Shown here: positions 1-6,928 of the stretch, piece by piece
Position numbering within the stretch: the first letter of the stretch is position 1
Layout of the letters: each line of letters begins with the position of its first letter
NCBI GenBank assembly: GCA_011390065.1
Contig: JAABTD010000017.1
Coordinates: forward strand, 1 to 37,043
Source of the DNA: Desulfobacteraceae bacterium
GTDB lineage: Bacteria > Desulfobacterota > Desulfobacteria > Desulfobacterales > JAABSP01
Reading direction: 5' to 3'
DNA length: 37,043 nucleotides
The notes under the pieces: generated by a model
Database searches by the model: none
The model's input: the letters and a program-made list of their open reading frames with translations, nothing else
Told to the model about the DNA's origin: nothing
Translations under genes and position numbers: made by a program

Positions 1-147
1 CGTAGTCAAGAAGCTTTCGGAAAGTTGCGTTCCTTTCTTGACGTCGTCCGGGTCATGGGGTATGGTGTCGCCGTTATGAATCGTTTTTTCATCAAACAGG
101 TCACCGAACCGCCATACGGAGGAATCAACATATGCCGGACCACACAT
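1..147. other. Unresolved open reading frames at the left edge
   Basis: Two frames that are exact antisense of each other are both open to the window edge. The forward one ends with a stop at 148-150. The reverse one would start at an ATG complementary to 145-147 and run off the left end. The reverse reading gives an acidic, protein-like sequence (containing VWRFGDLFDEKT) but has no visible Shine-Dalgarno. The forward reading would overlap the start of the next gene. Base composition at the three codon positions does not separate the two, and the stretch is less GC-rich than its neighbours. It is probably the edge of one partial gene; which strand is real cannot be decided here. Confidence 0.25.
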
Positions 148-311
148 TGAGAGCGGCCGCAGGCGCCGCCTTTTTCACCCTGGTCTTTTTTCTGTTAGTC
201 GCCTTTCAGCCGGCGCCGCCGGACGTCTTTTCGCCGGATGACGCCTCGGCATCGATTTATTCACGAGAAGATCGGGCCGCGGCCCCCTACGCCCCGGTCA
301 GGATGCCATAG
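132..311 (+). CDS. Small single-pass membrane peptide (59 aa), unknown function
   Basis: This is a short gene whose start is supported by a good ribosome binding site, GGAGGA at 118-123, eight bases before the ATG. The product has a short polar N-terminus, one hydrophobic segment at about residues 9-25 (FFTLVFFLLVAF), then a Pro/Ala/Asp-rich tail. This suits a signal anchor or small inner-membrane peptide with an extracytoplasmic tail. It ends 21 bases before the thioesterase gene and is probably co-transcribed with it. I do not recognise a family. Support rests on the binding site, the hydrophobic segment and the spacing; a chance open frame is still possible. Confidence 0.45.
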   Translation: MPDHTLRAAAGAAFFTLVFFLLVAFQPAPPDVFSPDDASASIYSREDRAAAPYAPVRMP

Positions 312-332
312 GGGTGGAAACGGACTAACGGC

Positions 333-716
333 ATGGAAATCGATACCCACCAGCGCATCGATCAGCGCCTTTGCGGAAAACCCCTCCAGGTGGAGGCGGG
401 GTTCAGCCGGGTGGCGCTGCGCGCCACAGAGGATATGGCGGCGGACCCTTCCGGTCTGGTCCACGGGGGCTTCATCTTCGGACTGGCCGATTATGCCGCC
501 ATGATCGCCGTCAATCATCCCCATGTGGTGCTCGGCGCGGCCGATGTCGCATTTCTGAAACCGGTTTCCGTGGGAGAAATGGTGACCGCCGAAGCGACGG
601 CAGATCCCCCTTCCGGAAAAAAACGACCGGTTCGGGTGACGGTTTTCCGGGATGAGACCGAGGTCTTCCGGGGAACCTTTACCTGTTTTGTTCTCGACCG
701 CCACGTACTGGCCTGA
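333..716 (+). CDS. PaaI-family hotdog-fold thioesterase
   Basis: A 127-residue protein of the usual length for single-domain hotdog thioesterases, which hydrolyse acyl-CoA or aryl-CoA thioesters in the cytoplasm, usually as tetramers. The diagnostic segment HGGFIFGLADYAAM lies near residues 44-57. HGG with an acidic residue in the following helix is the active-site pattern of the PaaI/YbgC-like group. The later segment with FLKPVSVGEMVTAEA matches the family's central strands. The substrate cannot be read from sequence: phenylacetyl-CoA, benzoyl-CoA and other aromatic or medium-chain CoAs are all used by relatives. It follows the small membrane peptide gene by 21 bases and converges on moaA, with 22 bases between the stops. 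Confidence 0.85.
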   Translation: MEIDTHQRIDQRLCGKPLQVEAGFSRVALRATEDMAADPSGLVHGGFIFGLADYAAMIAVNHPHVVLGAADVAFLKPVSVGEMVTAEATADPPSGKKRPVRVTVFRDETEVFRGTFTCFVLDRHVLA

Positions 717-738
717 TGCCGGCCGGACGCCGCTCCGG

Positions 739-1725
739 CTATCCGCCAATGGCGGACATGCGGCCCTTTACGGCCTGTTTGTCCAGGCAGTGGGAAATCG
801 GCTTGAATCGGACGGCGTTTAAAAAAATATCGGCCAGTTGCGCGTCGGTGCAACCGCTTCTCAGGGGGCCCTTGACGTCCTCCTGACGGTCAGACAGCAG
901 GCAGGGCCGCAGATGGCCGCTGGCGGTCAGCCGCAGCCGGTTGCATCGGGCGCAGAAATGGTGGCTCATGGGACGGATCAATCCGATCTCGCCCACCGCC
1001 CCCTCGAACCGATACCGGACCGCCGGACCGTCCTGTTCCCCCGCCGCCACCGGTAAAAGCCGGCCCCCCCCCCCCACCTTTTCCAGAATTTCCTCTCCCA
1101 GAAGCGGATTGTCCACCCGCAGCGGCCCCTCGCCCATGGGCATGTACTCGATGAAGCGGATATGCAGCGGCAAACTGAACGTCAAGCGGGCCATGTCCGC
1201 CAATTCGTCTTCGTTCACCCCTCGAAGTACCACTACGTTGAGTTTAACAGGTGAAAACCCGGCCGCCAAAGCTTCCTGGACGCCGTCCCAGACCTTTTGG
1301 AACGCATCCCGGCCGGTGATCCGCGCATATCGTTCAGGCTTTAGAGCGTCCACGCTGATATTGAGCCGCCGGATGCCCGCCGATCGGATCTCCCGGAGAT
1401 GGTTTTTCAACATCACGGCATTGGTGGTGAGGGCGATATCCGAAATGCCGCGGATCTCCGACAGTGCATGGAGAAAAGGATAAATTCCTTTGCGGACCAG
1501 AGGTTCGCCCCCGGTCACCCGGACCTTGGTGATTCCCATCTCCACGCCGACGCGGACGACGCGGAGGATCTCTTCGTACCGCAACACCTCCTCATGAGGC
1601 AGTTTGGGGACGCATCCCCCTCCGGGCATGCAGTAGATGCATCCCAGATTGCATCGGTCCGTCACCGAAATTCTCAGATAATTCAAGTGCCGGTTATAAG
1701 GGTCAACCAGTTTCAGGGATTTCAC
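739..1725 (-). CDS. moaA: GTP 3',8-cyclase MoaA (molybdenum cofactor synthesis)
   Basis: MoaA catalyses the first step of molybdopterin synthesis, the S-adenosylmethionine-dependent rearrangement of GTP to 3',8-cyclo-GTP. The protein has 328 residues, typical for the family. The N-terminal radical-SAM cluster is C25-x3-C29-x2-C32 (in TDRCNLGCIYC). The S-adenosylmethionine-binding TGGEPLVRKG segment follows. The second, C-terminal cluster shows in FCARCNRLRLTASG and the later RPCL cysteine. The chain ends in Gly-Gly, the conserved tail needed for catalysis in MoaA. The start is a GTG with only a weak ribosome site. It lies 46 bases downstream of the HEAT-CNB-PilZ gene on the same strand and may be read through from it. 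No other moa genes are in the window. A run of 12 Gs on the coding strand falls inside the gene. Confidence 0.97.
   Translation of the reverse strand: MKSLKLVDPYNRHLNYLRISVTDRCNLGCIYCMPGGGCVPKLPHEEVLRYEEILRVVRVGVEMGITKVRVTGGEPLVRKGIYPFLHALSEIRGISDIALTTNAVMLKNHLREIRSAGIRRLNISVDALKPERYARITGRDAFQKVWDGVQEALAAGFSPVKLNVVVLRGVNEDELADMARLTFSLPLHIRFIEYMPMGEGPLRVDNPLLGEEILEKVGGGGRLLPVAAGEQDGPAVRYRFEGAVGEIGLIRPMSHHFCARCNRLRLTASGHLRPCLLSDRQEDVKGPLRSGCTDAQLADIFLNAVRFKPISHCLDKQAVKGRMSAIGG
1064..1075. repeat. 12-base C/G homopolymer inside moaA
   Basis: Twelve consecutive C residues on the + strand (G on the coding strand of moaA) encode a Gly-rich turn in EKVGGGGRLLP between the barrel and the C-terminal cluster region. 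It is the longest single-base run I noticed in the window. Tracts of this length are prone to replication slippage and to sequencing error. The frame is intact as given. Confidence 0.95.
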
Positions 1726-1771
1726 CGTCTCTTATGTCCTTGCTGTCTGCACAGACCGGATGATGCGCGGT

Positions 1772-3823
1772 TCACTCCGGCAACCGTGTGATCAAAAAAT
1801 CATCCTTCTTCTCAGGCGCTCTGTTTTCTTCGAAATCTTCGGCCACGCCTTTTATCCGGATCATCGATTCAAGGCCGAGCAGTCGGTTAAGACGCCGGTC
1901 GAATTTAATATGGATTGAAGCGGATTCGTTGTTGTTCTTCGGGAATACCGCCACGATGACGCCATTCCCGTCGACCTCCAAAGGGGAATCGCCCACTTCC
2001 AGGACAAGTTTCGCATTGATCCGCTTCTCCACAAACCGGCAGGCCTCCTCGGCCGGAAGCGCCACCAGGGTGGAAAGACCTCCTGCTGAAATATCCAGCA
2101 AATCGCCCCGGGTCGCCCTCCTCTCCGGCTGGCCGTTTTTCGACAGGAGTTGGATCGATACCCGGGCGGCGATTTCCATCCTTTGATCGATGCGCCGCTC
2201 CATGCCGTATTGTTTCAGGATGGTCCGAATATTGCCCGTCTTGTAACAATAATCCTTGAGTTTCTCCTCAAGCTCGGGGAATCGCAGGCAACAGCGCATG
2301 AGGGCGTCTTTTTCCAGGACATGAAGGCGAACGGCGGTCACCGCCCGAAGGGACGCGGTGGTCACCGAAGCTGAAAAAAAACTCTCTCCGCCGGCAATGT
2401 CTCCGGGCTTCAGCGTTTTGACCCAGATCTCTTCTCCATTCTGGTCGTAGGCCAGCACCAGTTCGCCTTCCTCAATGAAAAACAGGCGCTGGTTCATGTG
2501 TCCCTGTTTGAGGATCAGATGCTCTTGCTCATGGTCCTTTTGCACCAGAGAGAAGAAAAAAGCCTCTCCTTCTTCCCGCGACATGGCGTCGTACAGACCC
2601 GCCCACAGCTTCATGTGCTTCTGTTTGGAGGGCAACCGAACCGACTTACGGCCGGTCTTCTCCTGGATTCTGACCAGAGCCCCGGCCGCCGCTGCGCGAA
2701 TTTTCTTGTTGTAGGCGGTGCTTCCAGCGCCTTCGATAATCCGGTTGAGCGTTGGGACAGCCTCCGTCGATCCGATCTGCCCCAGAGCTTCGCAAACGGA
2801 TGCTCCCAGATCCTCCACCTCCTGGACCGTGTCCGAATGGAGAATGCGCAACAGCTCGGCTACCGCGTTCCGGGATTTGACCGCGCCGAGCACCCGGGCG
2901 ATATCCGGTTTGAGGCGCTCGTCAGCCCCGGGCAGAATCGACAGGGCGATCGATTCGCTTTTGTCGCCGCCCAGCCGGTGGATCGCGTGGAGCGCCTCCC
3001 GTTGAACCCTCAAATCCTTATGGTTCAGCAACGGCTGAAGGATCGTCATGTGACGCGCCTTCCCCACCTTCCCGATCAGCTGGACCATATTGCGGGTATA
3101 GAACCAGGGCTGTTCTTTTCCGATCTCCCGCGTCAGGGCCGGGATGGCCTGGGGTCCGATGAAGGAAAGGATCTGAAGTATCCGCGCCCGTTCGTATCGG
3201 GAAGGGCTCCATCGCAGCAATCCCAGCAGCGGCCCGGCAGACGCCGTCCCCAGATGGAGGAGACAATCGACGGCAGGCGACCGCTTTCCCCGGGCATTGG
3301 TCTGGAACTCGTCCAGCAGTATGTCCAGCACTTCGTCCGTCGCGACATCATCCAGCAGCCTGGCCGCCAGATTTTGAATTTCTTGCGATTTTTTCAGCTT
3401 GCCGGTCCGAATGATATAAAAGGTTTCGAGAATATGGTCGCTTTCAGCGAATTGGCTGTTAAGGATCAGATGGGCGACCAGCTCCCGGAACTGATCACAG
3501 ATCCGCTCGTAAGTGGGGGACAGCCGGGCCTCCAGAATGATCCAGATCACCACCCGATGAGAAAGTTGATAGAACAGCGTCATTTCCCGGCGGGCCAGCA
3601 ACCGGTCCCCCACCCGGCTCACCGCTCGGGCGATATCCGGCAAAAACGAAGCATCTTCGCTGAGAAGGCTTTCGCCCAGCCGCTTTGCAGCGATTTCGGC
3701 GCTCATGAGATCCGAGGCGTCCAACCACCGTTGGATGTGATCGGGAAGAGCTTCCAAAGCGTTTTTGTCTTCGAACGCCTGCTTGTCGCCTTTGAGAAAC
3801 GCCTTCAGCTCTGATTCCAGCAT
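1772..3823 (-). CDS. HEAT-repeat protein with cyclic-nucleotide-binding-like and PilZ domains
   Basis: A 683-residue soluble signalling protein. Residues about 1-390 are helical HEAT-type repeats (for example HKDLRVQREALHAIHRLGG). Residues about 415-520 form a cyclic-nucleotide-binding-like beta roll (ILKQGH...FFIEEGELVL...LKPGDIAGGESFF). Residues 543-660 form a PilZ domain with the c-di-GMP motif R544-x3-R548 and D577-x-S579-x2-G582. The cNMP phosphate cassette is degenerate: where RxA is expected the chain reads TTAS, so canonical cAMP binding is doubtful, while c-di-GMP binding looks intact. There is no membrane segment, DNA-binding domain or enzyme domain, so it probably acts as a scaffold that changes partners on ligand binding. 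The start has GGAG eight bases upstream. The gene lies 36 bases after a HEAT paralog in the same direction. Confidence 0.85.
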   Translation of the reverse strand: MLESELKAFLKGDKQAFEDKNALEALPDHIQRWLDASDLMSAEIAAKRLGESLLSEDASFLPDIARAVSRVGDRLLARREMTLFYQLSHRVVIWIILEARLSPTYERICDQFRELVAHLILNSQFAESDHILETFYIIRTGKLKKSQEIQNLAARLLDDVATDEVLDILLDEFQTNARGKRSPAVDCLLHLGTASAGPLLGLLRWSPSRYERARILQILSFIGPQAIPALTREIGKEQPWFYTRNMVQLIGKVGKARHMTILQPLLNHKDLRVQREALHAIHRLGGDKSESIALSILPGADERLKPDIARVLGAVKSRNAVAELLRILHSDTVQEVEDLGASVCEALGQIGSTEAVPTLNRIIEGAGSTAYNKKIRAAAAGALVRIQEKTGRKSVRLPSKQKHMKLWAGLYDAMSREEGEAFFFSLVQKDHEQEHLILKQGHMNQRLFFIEEGELVLAYDQNGEEIWVKTLKPGDIAGGESFFSASVTTASLRAVTAVRLHVLEKDALMRCCLRFPELEEKLKDYCYKTGNIRTILKQYGMERRIDQRMEIAARVSIQLLSKNGQPERRATRGDLLDISAGGLSTLVALPAEEACRFVEKRINAKLVLEVGDSPLEVDGNGVIVAVFPKNNNESASIHIKFDRRLNRLLGLESMIRIKGVAEDFEENRAPEKKDDFLITRLPE

Positions 3824-3859
3824 CCTGCATCTCCGTTGGATGGTCTACGCGCCAATCGC

Positions 3860-5992
3860 TTATTCCACCGCCCCTTCTTTTCCGCTTTTGCGGTGCGGGT
3901 TCGACGCGTCGGGTCCATTTCTTTTCGGGCTCGACGACGCCGCTTTCCGTTCAATGGCATTGATGGCAGTTTGGGCGGCCGCGCCCACGGCGCCGCCGAA
4001 GCCTTTGCCGGCGGCGAACATGCCTTTTTTCCGGTCTTCGGCGATCTCGCGCAGCAGCGGAAGGGCTTCAGGCGCGCCGATGCCGGCCAGCGCGTTGCAG
4101 ATCCGCACTGCCAGTTCATTTTTCAATTTGGATGCGTTCAGGGCCTCCGACTCAAGGAGCTTCAGAAGCGGGTAAACCGCTTCCCGTTCCTGCCAGGCCC
4201 CCAGCAGACCGATGATGTTGAGTTTCAACTCGTCATCTGCCTGGGGAAGGGCCTCGAGCACGCGCCGCCGGCCTTCCTGTCCGCCGATGGCGTAAATGCT
4301 GTTCAGGGCCTCCCGCCGCACCCGCAGATCCCGATGTTCCAGAAACGGAGTGATGGTCGGCAGATGCGCCTCGGTTCCAAACTTCCCGAACAACAGAATC
4401 AGATTCCGGACATAATACCATGGGGCCTCCTGAGCCACGGCCTCTTCGAGTTTCGGCAGGGCCGTCTTTCCCATCAGATAAATCACCCGGATGATGCGGG
4501 ACCGTTCTTTTCTGGCGGGACTCTCCCCCAATCGATGCAGCAACGCATCCATCGCGCCGGCCCCCAGCAGGACCAGCCGGTCCGTGGCCTGTTTCCGGGC
4601 GCCTTCATCGCCGGACAGGAGATTCTCCAGGTAGACCGCGGTCAACTGGGGAGCGGCGATCTCCTCCAGCGCTTTCCGGGCGGCGACGACCATCCCTTCC
4701 TCTTTCCGGACCCTGCCGGCATGGATGAAATTGAAGATTTTCAGAATATGACGGCAACTGTCGAATTTTTCGTTTTGGATCAAGAGGCGCGCGACATCCC
4801 GAAGCTGAGAGCAGACCCTCCCGTAGGTCCGACTCATCTCCGTTTCGGTCCGGACCCAGCCGGCCAATTTATAGGACAGCGTCAGCATCAGCGCTTCATG
4901 GTCCGAATCCGCCATCAGGCGATCCATGGTCCGGGAAAGAATCGGGGCGATGTCGGCCCGCACTTGCCGGCCTTCGCTGAGCAGCGCTTCAGAAAGGCGT
5001 TCGATAACGCCTTCCATCGCGTTCTGATTCCCTTTGGCCAGAAATCGATCGATGACATCGGGCAGCGTCATAAGGAATTCGGTATCCTGAAAGACCGTTT
5101 TTTCGCTTTTAAAGAGGCGTTCCATGCCGGATTTGATCCGGTTATTCGCACCGCGGTTCATCGATTCGAGCAACCGTTTTCCCCGAGCCGATCGCGTCAC
5201 GTTGCGCCATGCCGCATCGACGGCGTCCAGCGACGGCGTCTCCTCAGCATGGGCGGAGATCCCACGCTTGGAGGCCATCGCCTCGCGTTTCCGCCGTATG
5301 CCGGCCAGCAGCCGTTCATAGCGGACATTGTCGATCCCGTCCAGGATGACCGTAAGAAGGCGTTCCCGAAAGCCGCCTTCCATTTTCCTGGACAGGAAGT
5401 TGCAGACCGTCTCATCGTCCCTGGAAACGACGGCGCGGCCCAGATGGCGGCAGACCGCTTCCCTGTCCGCCCCCTCCAGGATCGCTTCCAGAGAAAAGAG
5501 CATCGCCTCGATTGCGGCTGGACCCAGGGTCTGCTCAGGGGCGTTTCCGGTCTTCTCCCCGGCCGGCCCGCCATCCACCAGGACATGATCCAGGTGGGCG
5601 ACGGCGGCTGCCGCCCCCCCGCGCTTTTCCACCGACTCGGGTTTTTCAGTGAGAAGTTCCAGAAACTTTGTAAACTCCGGGCGATCCAGTCGATGATCCA
5701 TCACCAGCCGGCGGACGCCGAATCCGAAGAGCAGATCCAGAAACGACGCCACCTGGGCCTTGCGCAGCAGTTTCTCTTCCAGCGGCTCTCCGCAGACGCC
5801 GACGCCATGGTCTGTCTTTTGGACGGAAAAAGGGGCGTCGTCTTTAAAAAAATCGGAGATGGCTTCGTAGGCTTTGTCGATGTAATCGACCGTCGAGGGG
5901 TTGGAAACGGGAAAAAGGCGAATCCGCTGAATCGCCGCATTCATGGCGATCATCGCGCCCACCGCCTTTTCCTGGATATCTGAAGTCGCCAT
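3860..5992 (-). CDS. HEAT-repeat protein, upstream paralog
   Basis: A 710-residue predicted soluble protein. From about residue 300 to the end it is collinear with the HEAT part of the downstream neighbour. Shared landmarks are the segment around LSRTMDRLMADSDHE, then PWYYVRNLILLFGKFG (PWFYTRNMVQLIGKVG in the paralog), then HRDLRVRREALNSIYAIGG. The first 300 residues are an additional helical region, including FFKDDAPFSVQ and a segment near FLDLLFGFGVRRL that I have seen at the N-terminus of other large HEAT proteins. The tail after residue 660 is basic and disordered. No CNB or PilZ domain is present. It is the first gene of the transcription unit and has a plausible promoter at 6052-6081. 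The function is unknown; the pair looks like a duplication in which one copy gained sensor domains. Confidence 0.8.
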   Translation of the reverse strand: MATSDIQEKAVGAMIAMNAAIQRIRLFPVSNPSTVDYIDKAYEAISDFFKDDAPFSVQKTDHGVGVCGEPLEEKLLRKAQVASFLDLLFGFGVRRLVMDHRLDRPEFTKFLELLTEKPESVEKRGGAAAAVAHLDHVLVDGGPAGEKTGNAPEQTLGPAAIEAMLFSLEAILEGADREAVCRHLGRAVVSRDDETVCNFLSRKMEGGFRERLLTVILDGIDNVRYERLLAGIRRKREAMASKRGISAHAEETPSLDAVDAAWRNVTRSARGKRLLESMNRGANNRIKSGMERLFKSEKTVFQDTEFLMTLPDVIDRFLAKGNQNAMEGVIERLSEALLSEGRQVRADIAPILSRTMDRLMADSDHEALMLTLSYKLAGWVRTETEMSRTYGRVCSQLRDVARLLIQNEKFDSCRHILKIFNFIHAGRVRKEEGMVVAARKALEEIAAPQLTAVYLENLLSGDEGARKQATDRLVLLGAGAMDALLHRLGESPARKERSRIIRVIYLMGKTALPKLEEAVAQEAPWYYVRNLILLFGKFGTEAHLPTITPFLEHRDLRVRREALNSIYAIGGQEGRRRVLEALPQADDELKLNIIGLLGAWQEREAVYPLLKLLESEALNASKLKNELAVRICNALAGIGAPEALPLLREIAEDRKKGMFAAGKGFGGAVGAAAQTAINAIERKAASSSPKRNGPDASNPHRKSGKEGAVE

Positions 5993-6051
5993 GATATCGT
6001 CCTGCCGGAGAATAATCTGAATAACCTATAATTTCAATAAGATCTATTTAT

Positions 6052-6081
6052 ATCCTAAGATGAATCCGACGGTGTTGTCAA
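6052..6081 (-). promoter_or_regulatory. Sigma-70-type promoter for the HEAT-repeat operon
   Basis: Read on the minus strand, TTGACA (complement of 6076-6081) is a perfect -35 box, followed by an 18-base spacer and TAGGAT (complement of 6052-6057, 4 of 6). The transcript would begin about 50 bases before the start at 5992. The surrounding stretch is AT-rich, unlike the genes on either side. Confidence 0.55.
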
Positions 6082-6126
6082 TTAAAATCAAAGGAACCTG
6101 AAAGCGCGCGGCGCGCCACATGGGAC

Positions 6127-6155
6127 TTGACGGATACGGGCATACCCGATAATAT
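6127..6155 (+). promoter_or_regulatory. Sigma-70-type promoter for the split purH genes
   Basis: TTGACG at 6127-6132 (5 of 6 matches) and TAATAT at 6150-6155 are separated by exactly 17 bases. This is one of the best promoter matches in the window. It lies about 80 bases upstream of the IMP cyclohydrolase start and back to back with the promoter of the HEAT operon. Confidence 0.65.
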
Positions 6156-6182
6156 ACGGTTATTTTAAAGCGTTACCCGTAT
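6134..6182. promoter_or_regulatory. Possible operator: inverted repeats over the purH promoter
   Basis: CGGG (6137-6140) and CCCG (6145-6148) form a small inverted repeat inside the promoter spacer. A longer pair, ATACGGG at 6134-6140 and CCCGTAT at 6176-6182, spans the -10 box and the expected transcription start. This position suits a repressor site, perhaps purine-responsive. No known purine regulator motif is recognised, so the assignment is by position only. Confidence 0.35.
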
Positions 6183-6238
6183 TCTTCCCCCTTAAAAAGG
6201 GCTACTTTCAACCATACATGATTTGAGTGCAAAAGGCC

Positions 6239-6925
6239 ATGAGTATTAATGTTGTTGACAAAATCGACGATCTGGTAAACGTCGACCATGTGCTGGTCAG
6301 CGTTTCCGACAAAACCGGGCTGGAGACCTTCATCCCCCGCCTGGTCGAGGTGAACCCCAGCATCCGCTTCTTCTCCACCGGCGGCACCTACAACCGGATT
6401 AAGGAGATCCTCGGTCCGGAGGCCGACGACCGGTTGACCCCGGTCTCCGATTATACCGGCCAGCCGGAGACCCAGGGCGGACTGGTGAAAACGCTTGATT
6501 TCAAGATTTACCTGGGACTTCTCACCGAAACCTACAACGAAGATCATCAGGGGGATCTCCGGCGCACCGGGGCGGTTCCCATCGACATGGTGGTGGTCAA
6601 CCTCTACCCGTTTAAGGAAACCGTGGCCAAGCCGGACGTCACCGTGGAAGGGGCCCGGGGCAACATCGACATCGGCGGCCCCTGCATGATCCGGGCCTCG
6701 GCCAAAAATTTCATCCGGGTGGCGTCGGTGGTGGATCCGGCCGATTACGACACGATCCTGACCCACATGGCGGAAAACGGGGGCGGAACCCGCCATGGAT
6801 TGCGGTTCGAACTGGCCCGAAAGGCCTTCAACCACACCGCGGCCTACGACCGGGCCATCGCCGATTACCTCGACGCATGCGCCCTCCAGGACATTCAAAC
6901 CCCCTACGCCTACGAAAGGATCTGA
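6239..6925 (+). CDS. purH: IMP cyclohydrolase (N-terminal PurH domain as a separate protein)
   Basis: This protein closes the ring of FAICAR to give IMP, the last step of purine synthesis. It corresponds to the N-terminal, MGS-like half of bifunctional PurH. It opens with VLVSVSDKTGLE, followed by the phosphate-binding FFSTGGTY, then PETQGGLVKTLDFKIYLGLL, VVVNLYPF and GNIDIGGPCMIRASAKN, all hallmark segments. The domain stops after about 228 residues, and the transformylase domain is encoded by the next gene after a 3-base gap. I chose the ATG at 6239; a GTG four codons upstream (6227) is possible, and neither has a strong ribosome site. The two proteins very likely act together and may form a complex. 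A good promoter lies about 80 bases upstream. Confidence 0.92.
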   Translation: MSINVVDKIDDLVNVDHVLVSVSDKTGLETFIPRLVEVNPSIRFFSTGGTYNRIKEILGPEADDRLTPVSDYTGQPETQGGLVKTLDFKIYLGLLTETYNEDHQGDLRRTGAVPIDMVVVNLYPFKETVAKPDVTVEGARGNIDIGGPCMIRASAKNFIRVASVVDPADYDTILTHMAENGGGTRHGLRFELARKAFNHTAAYDRAIADYLDACALQDIQTPYAYERI

Positions 6926-6928
6926 TCC

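Noticed and set aside
722-739. Hairpin GCCGGA/TCCGGC between the convergent thioesterase and moaA genes
   Set aside because: The stem is perfect over six pairs but there is no T-tract on either strand, and it overlaps the moaA stop codon; not called a terminator.
2498-3814. Long open frame on the plus strand opposite the HEAT-CNB-PilZ gene (and a similar one at 3836-5983)
   Set aside because: These are antisense shadows of GC-rich genes: Pro/Gly/Arg-rich translations, no domain, no ribosome site; the minus-strand frames carry HEAT, CNB and PilZ motifs.
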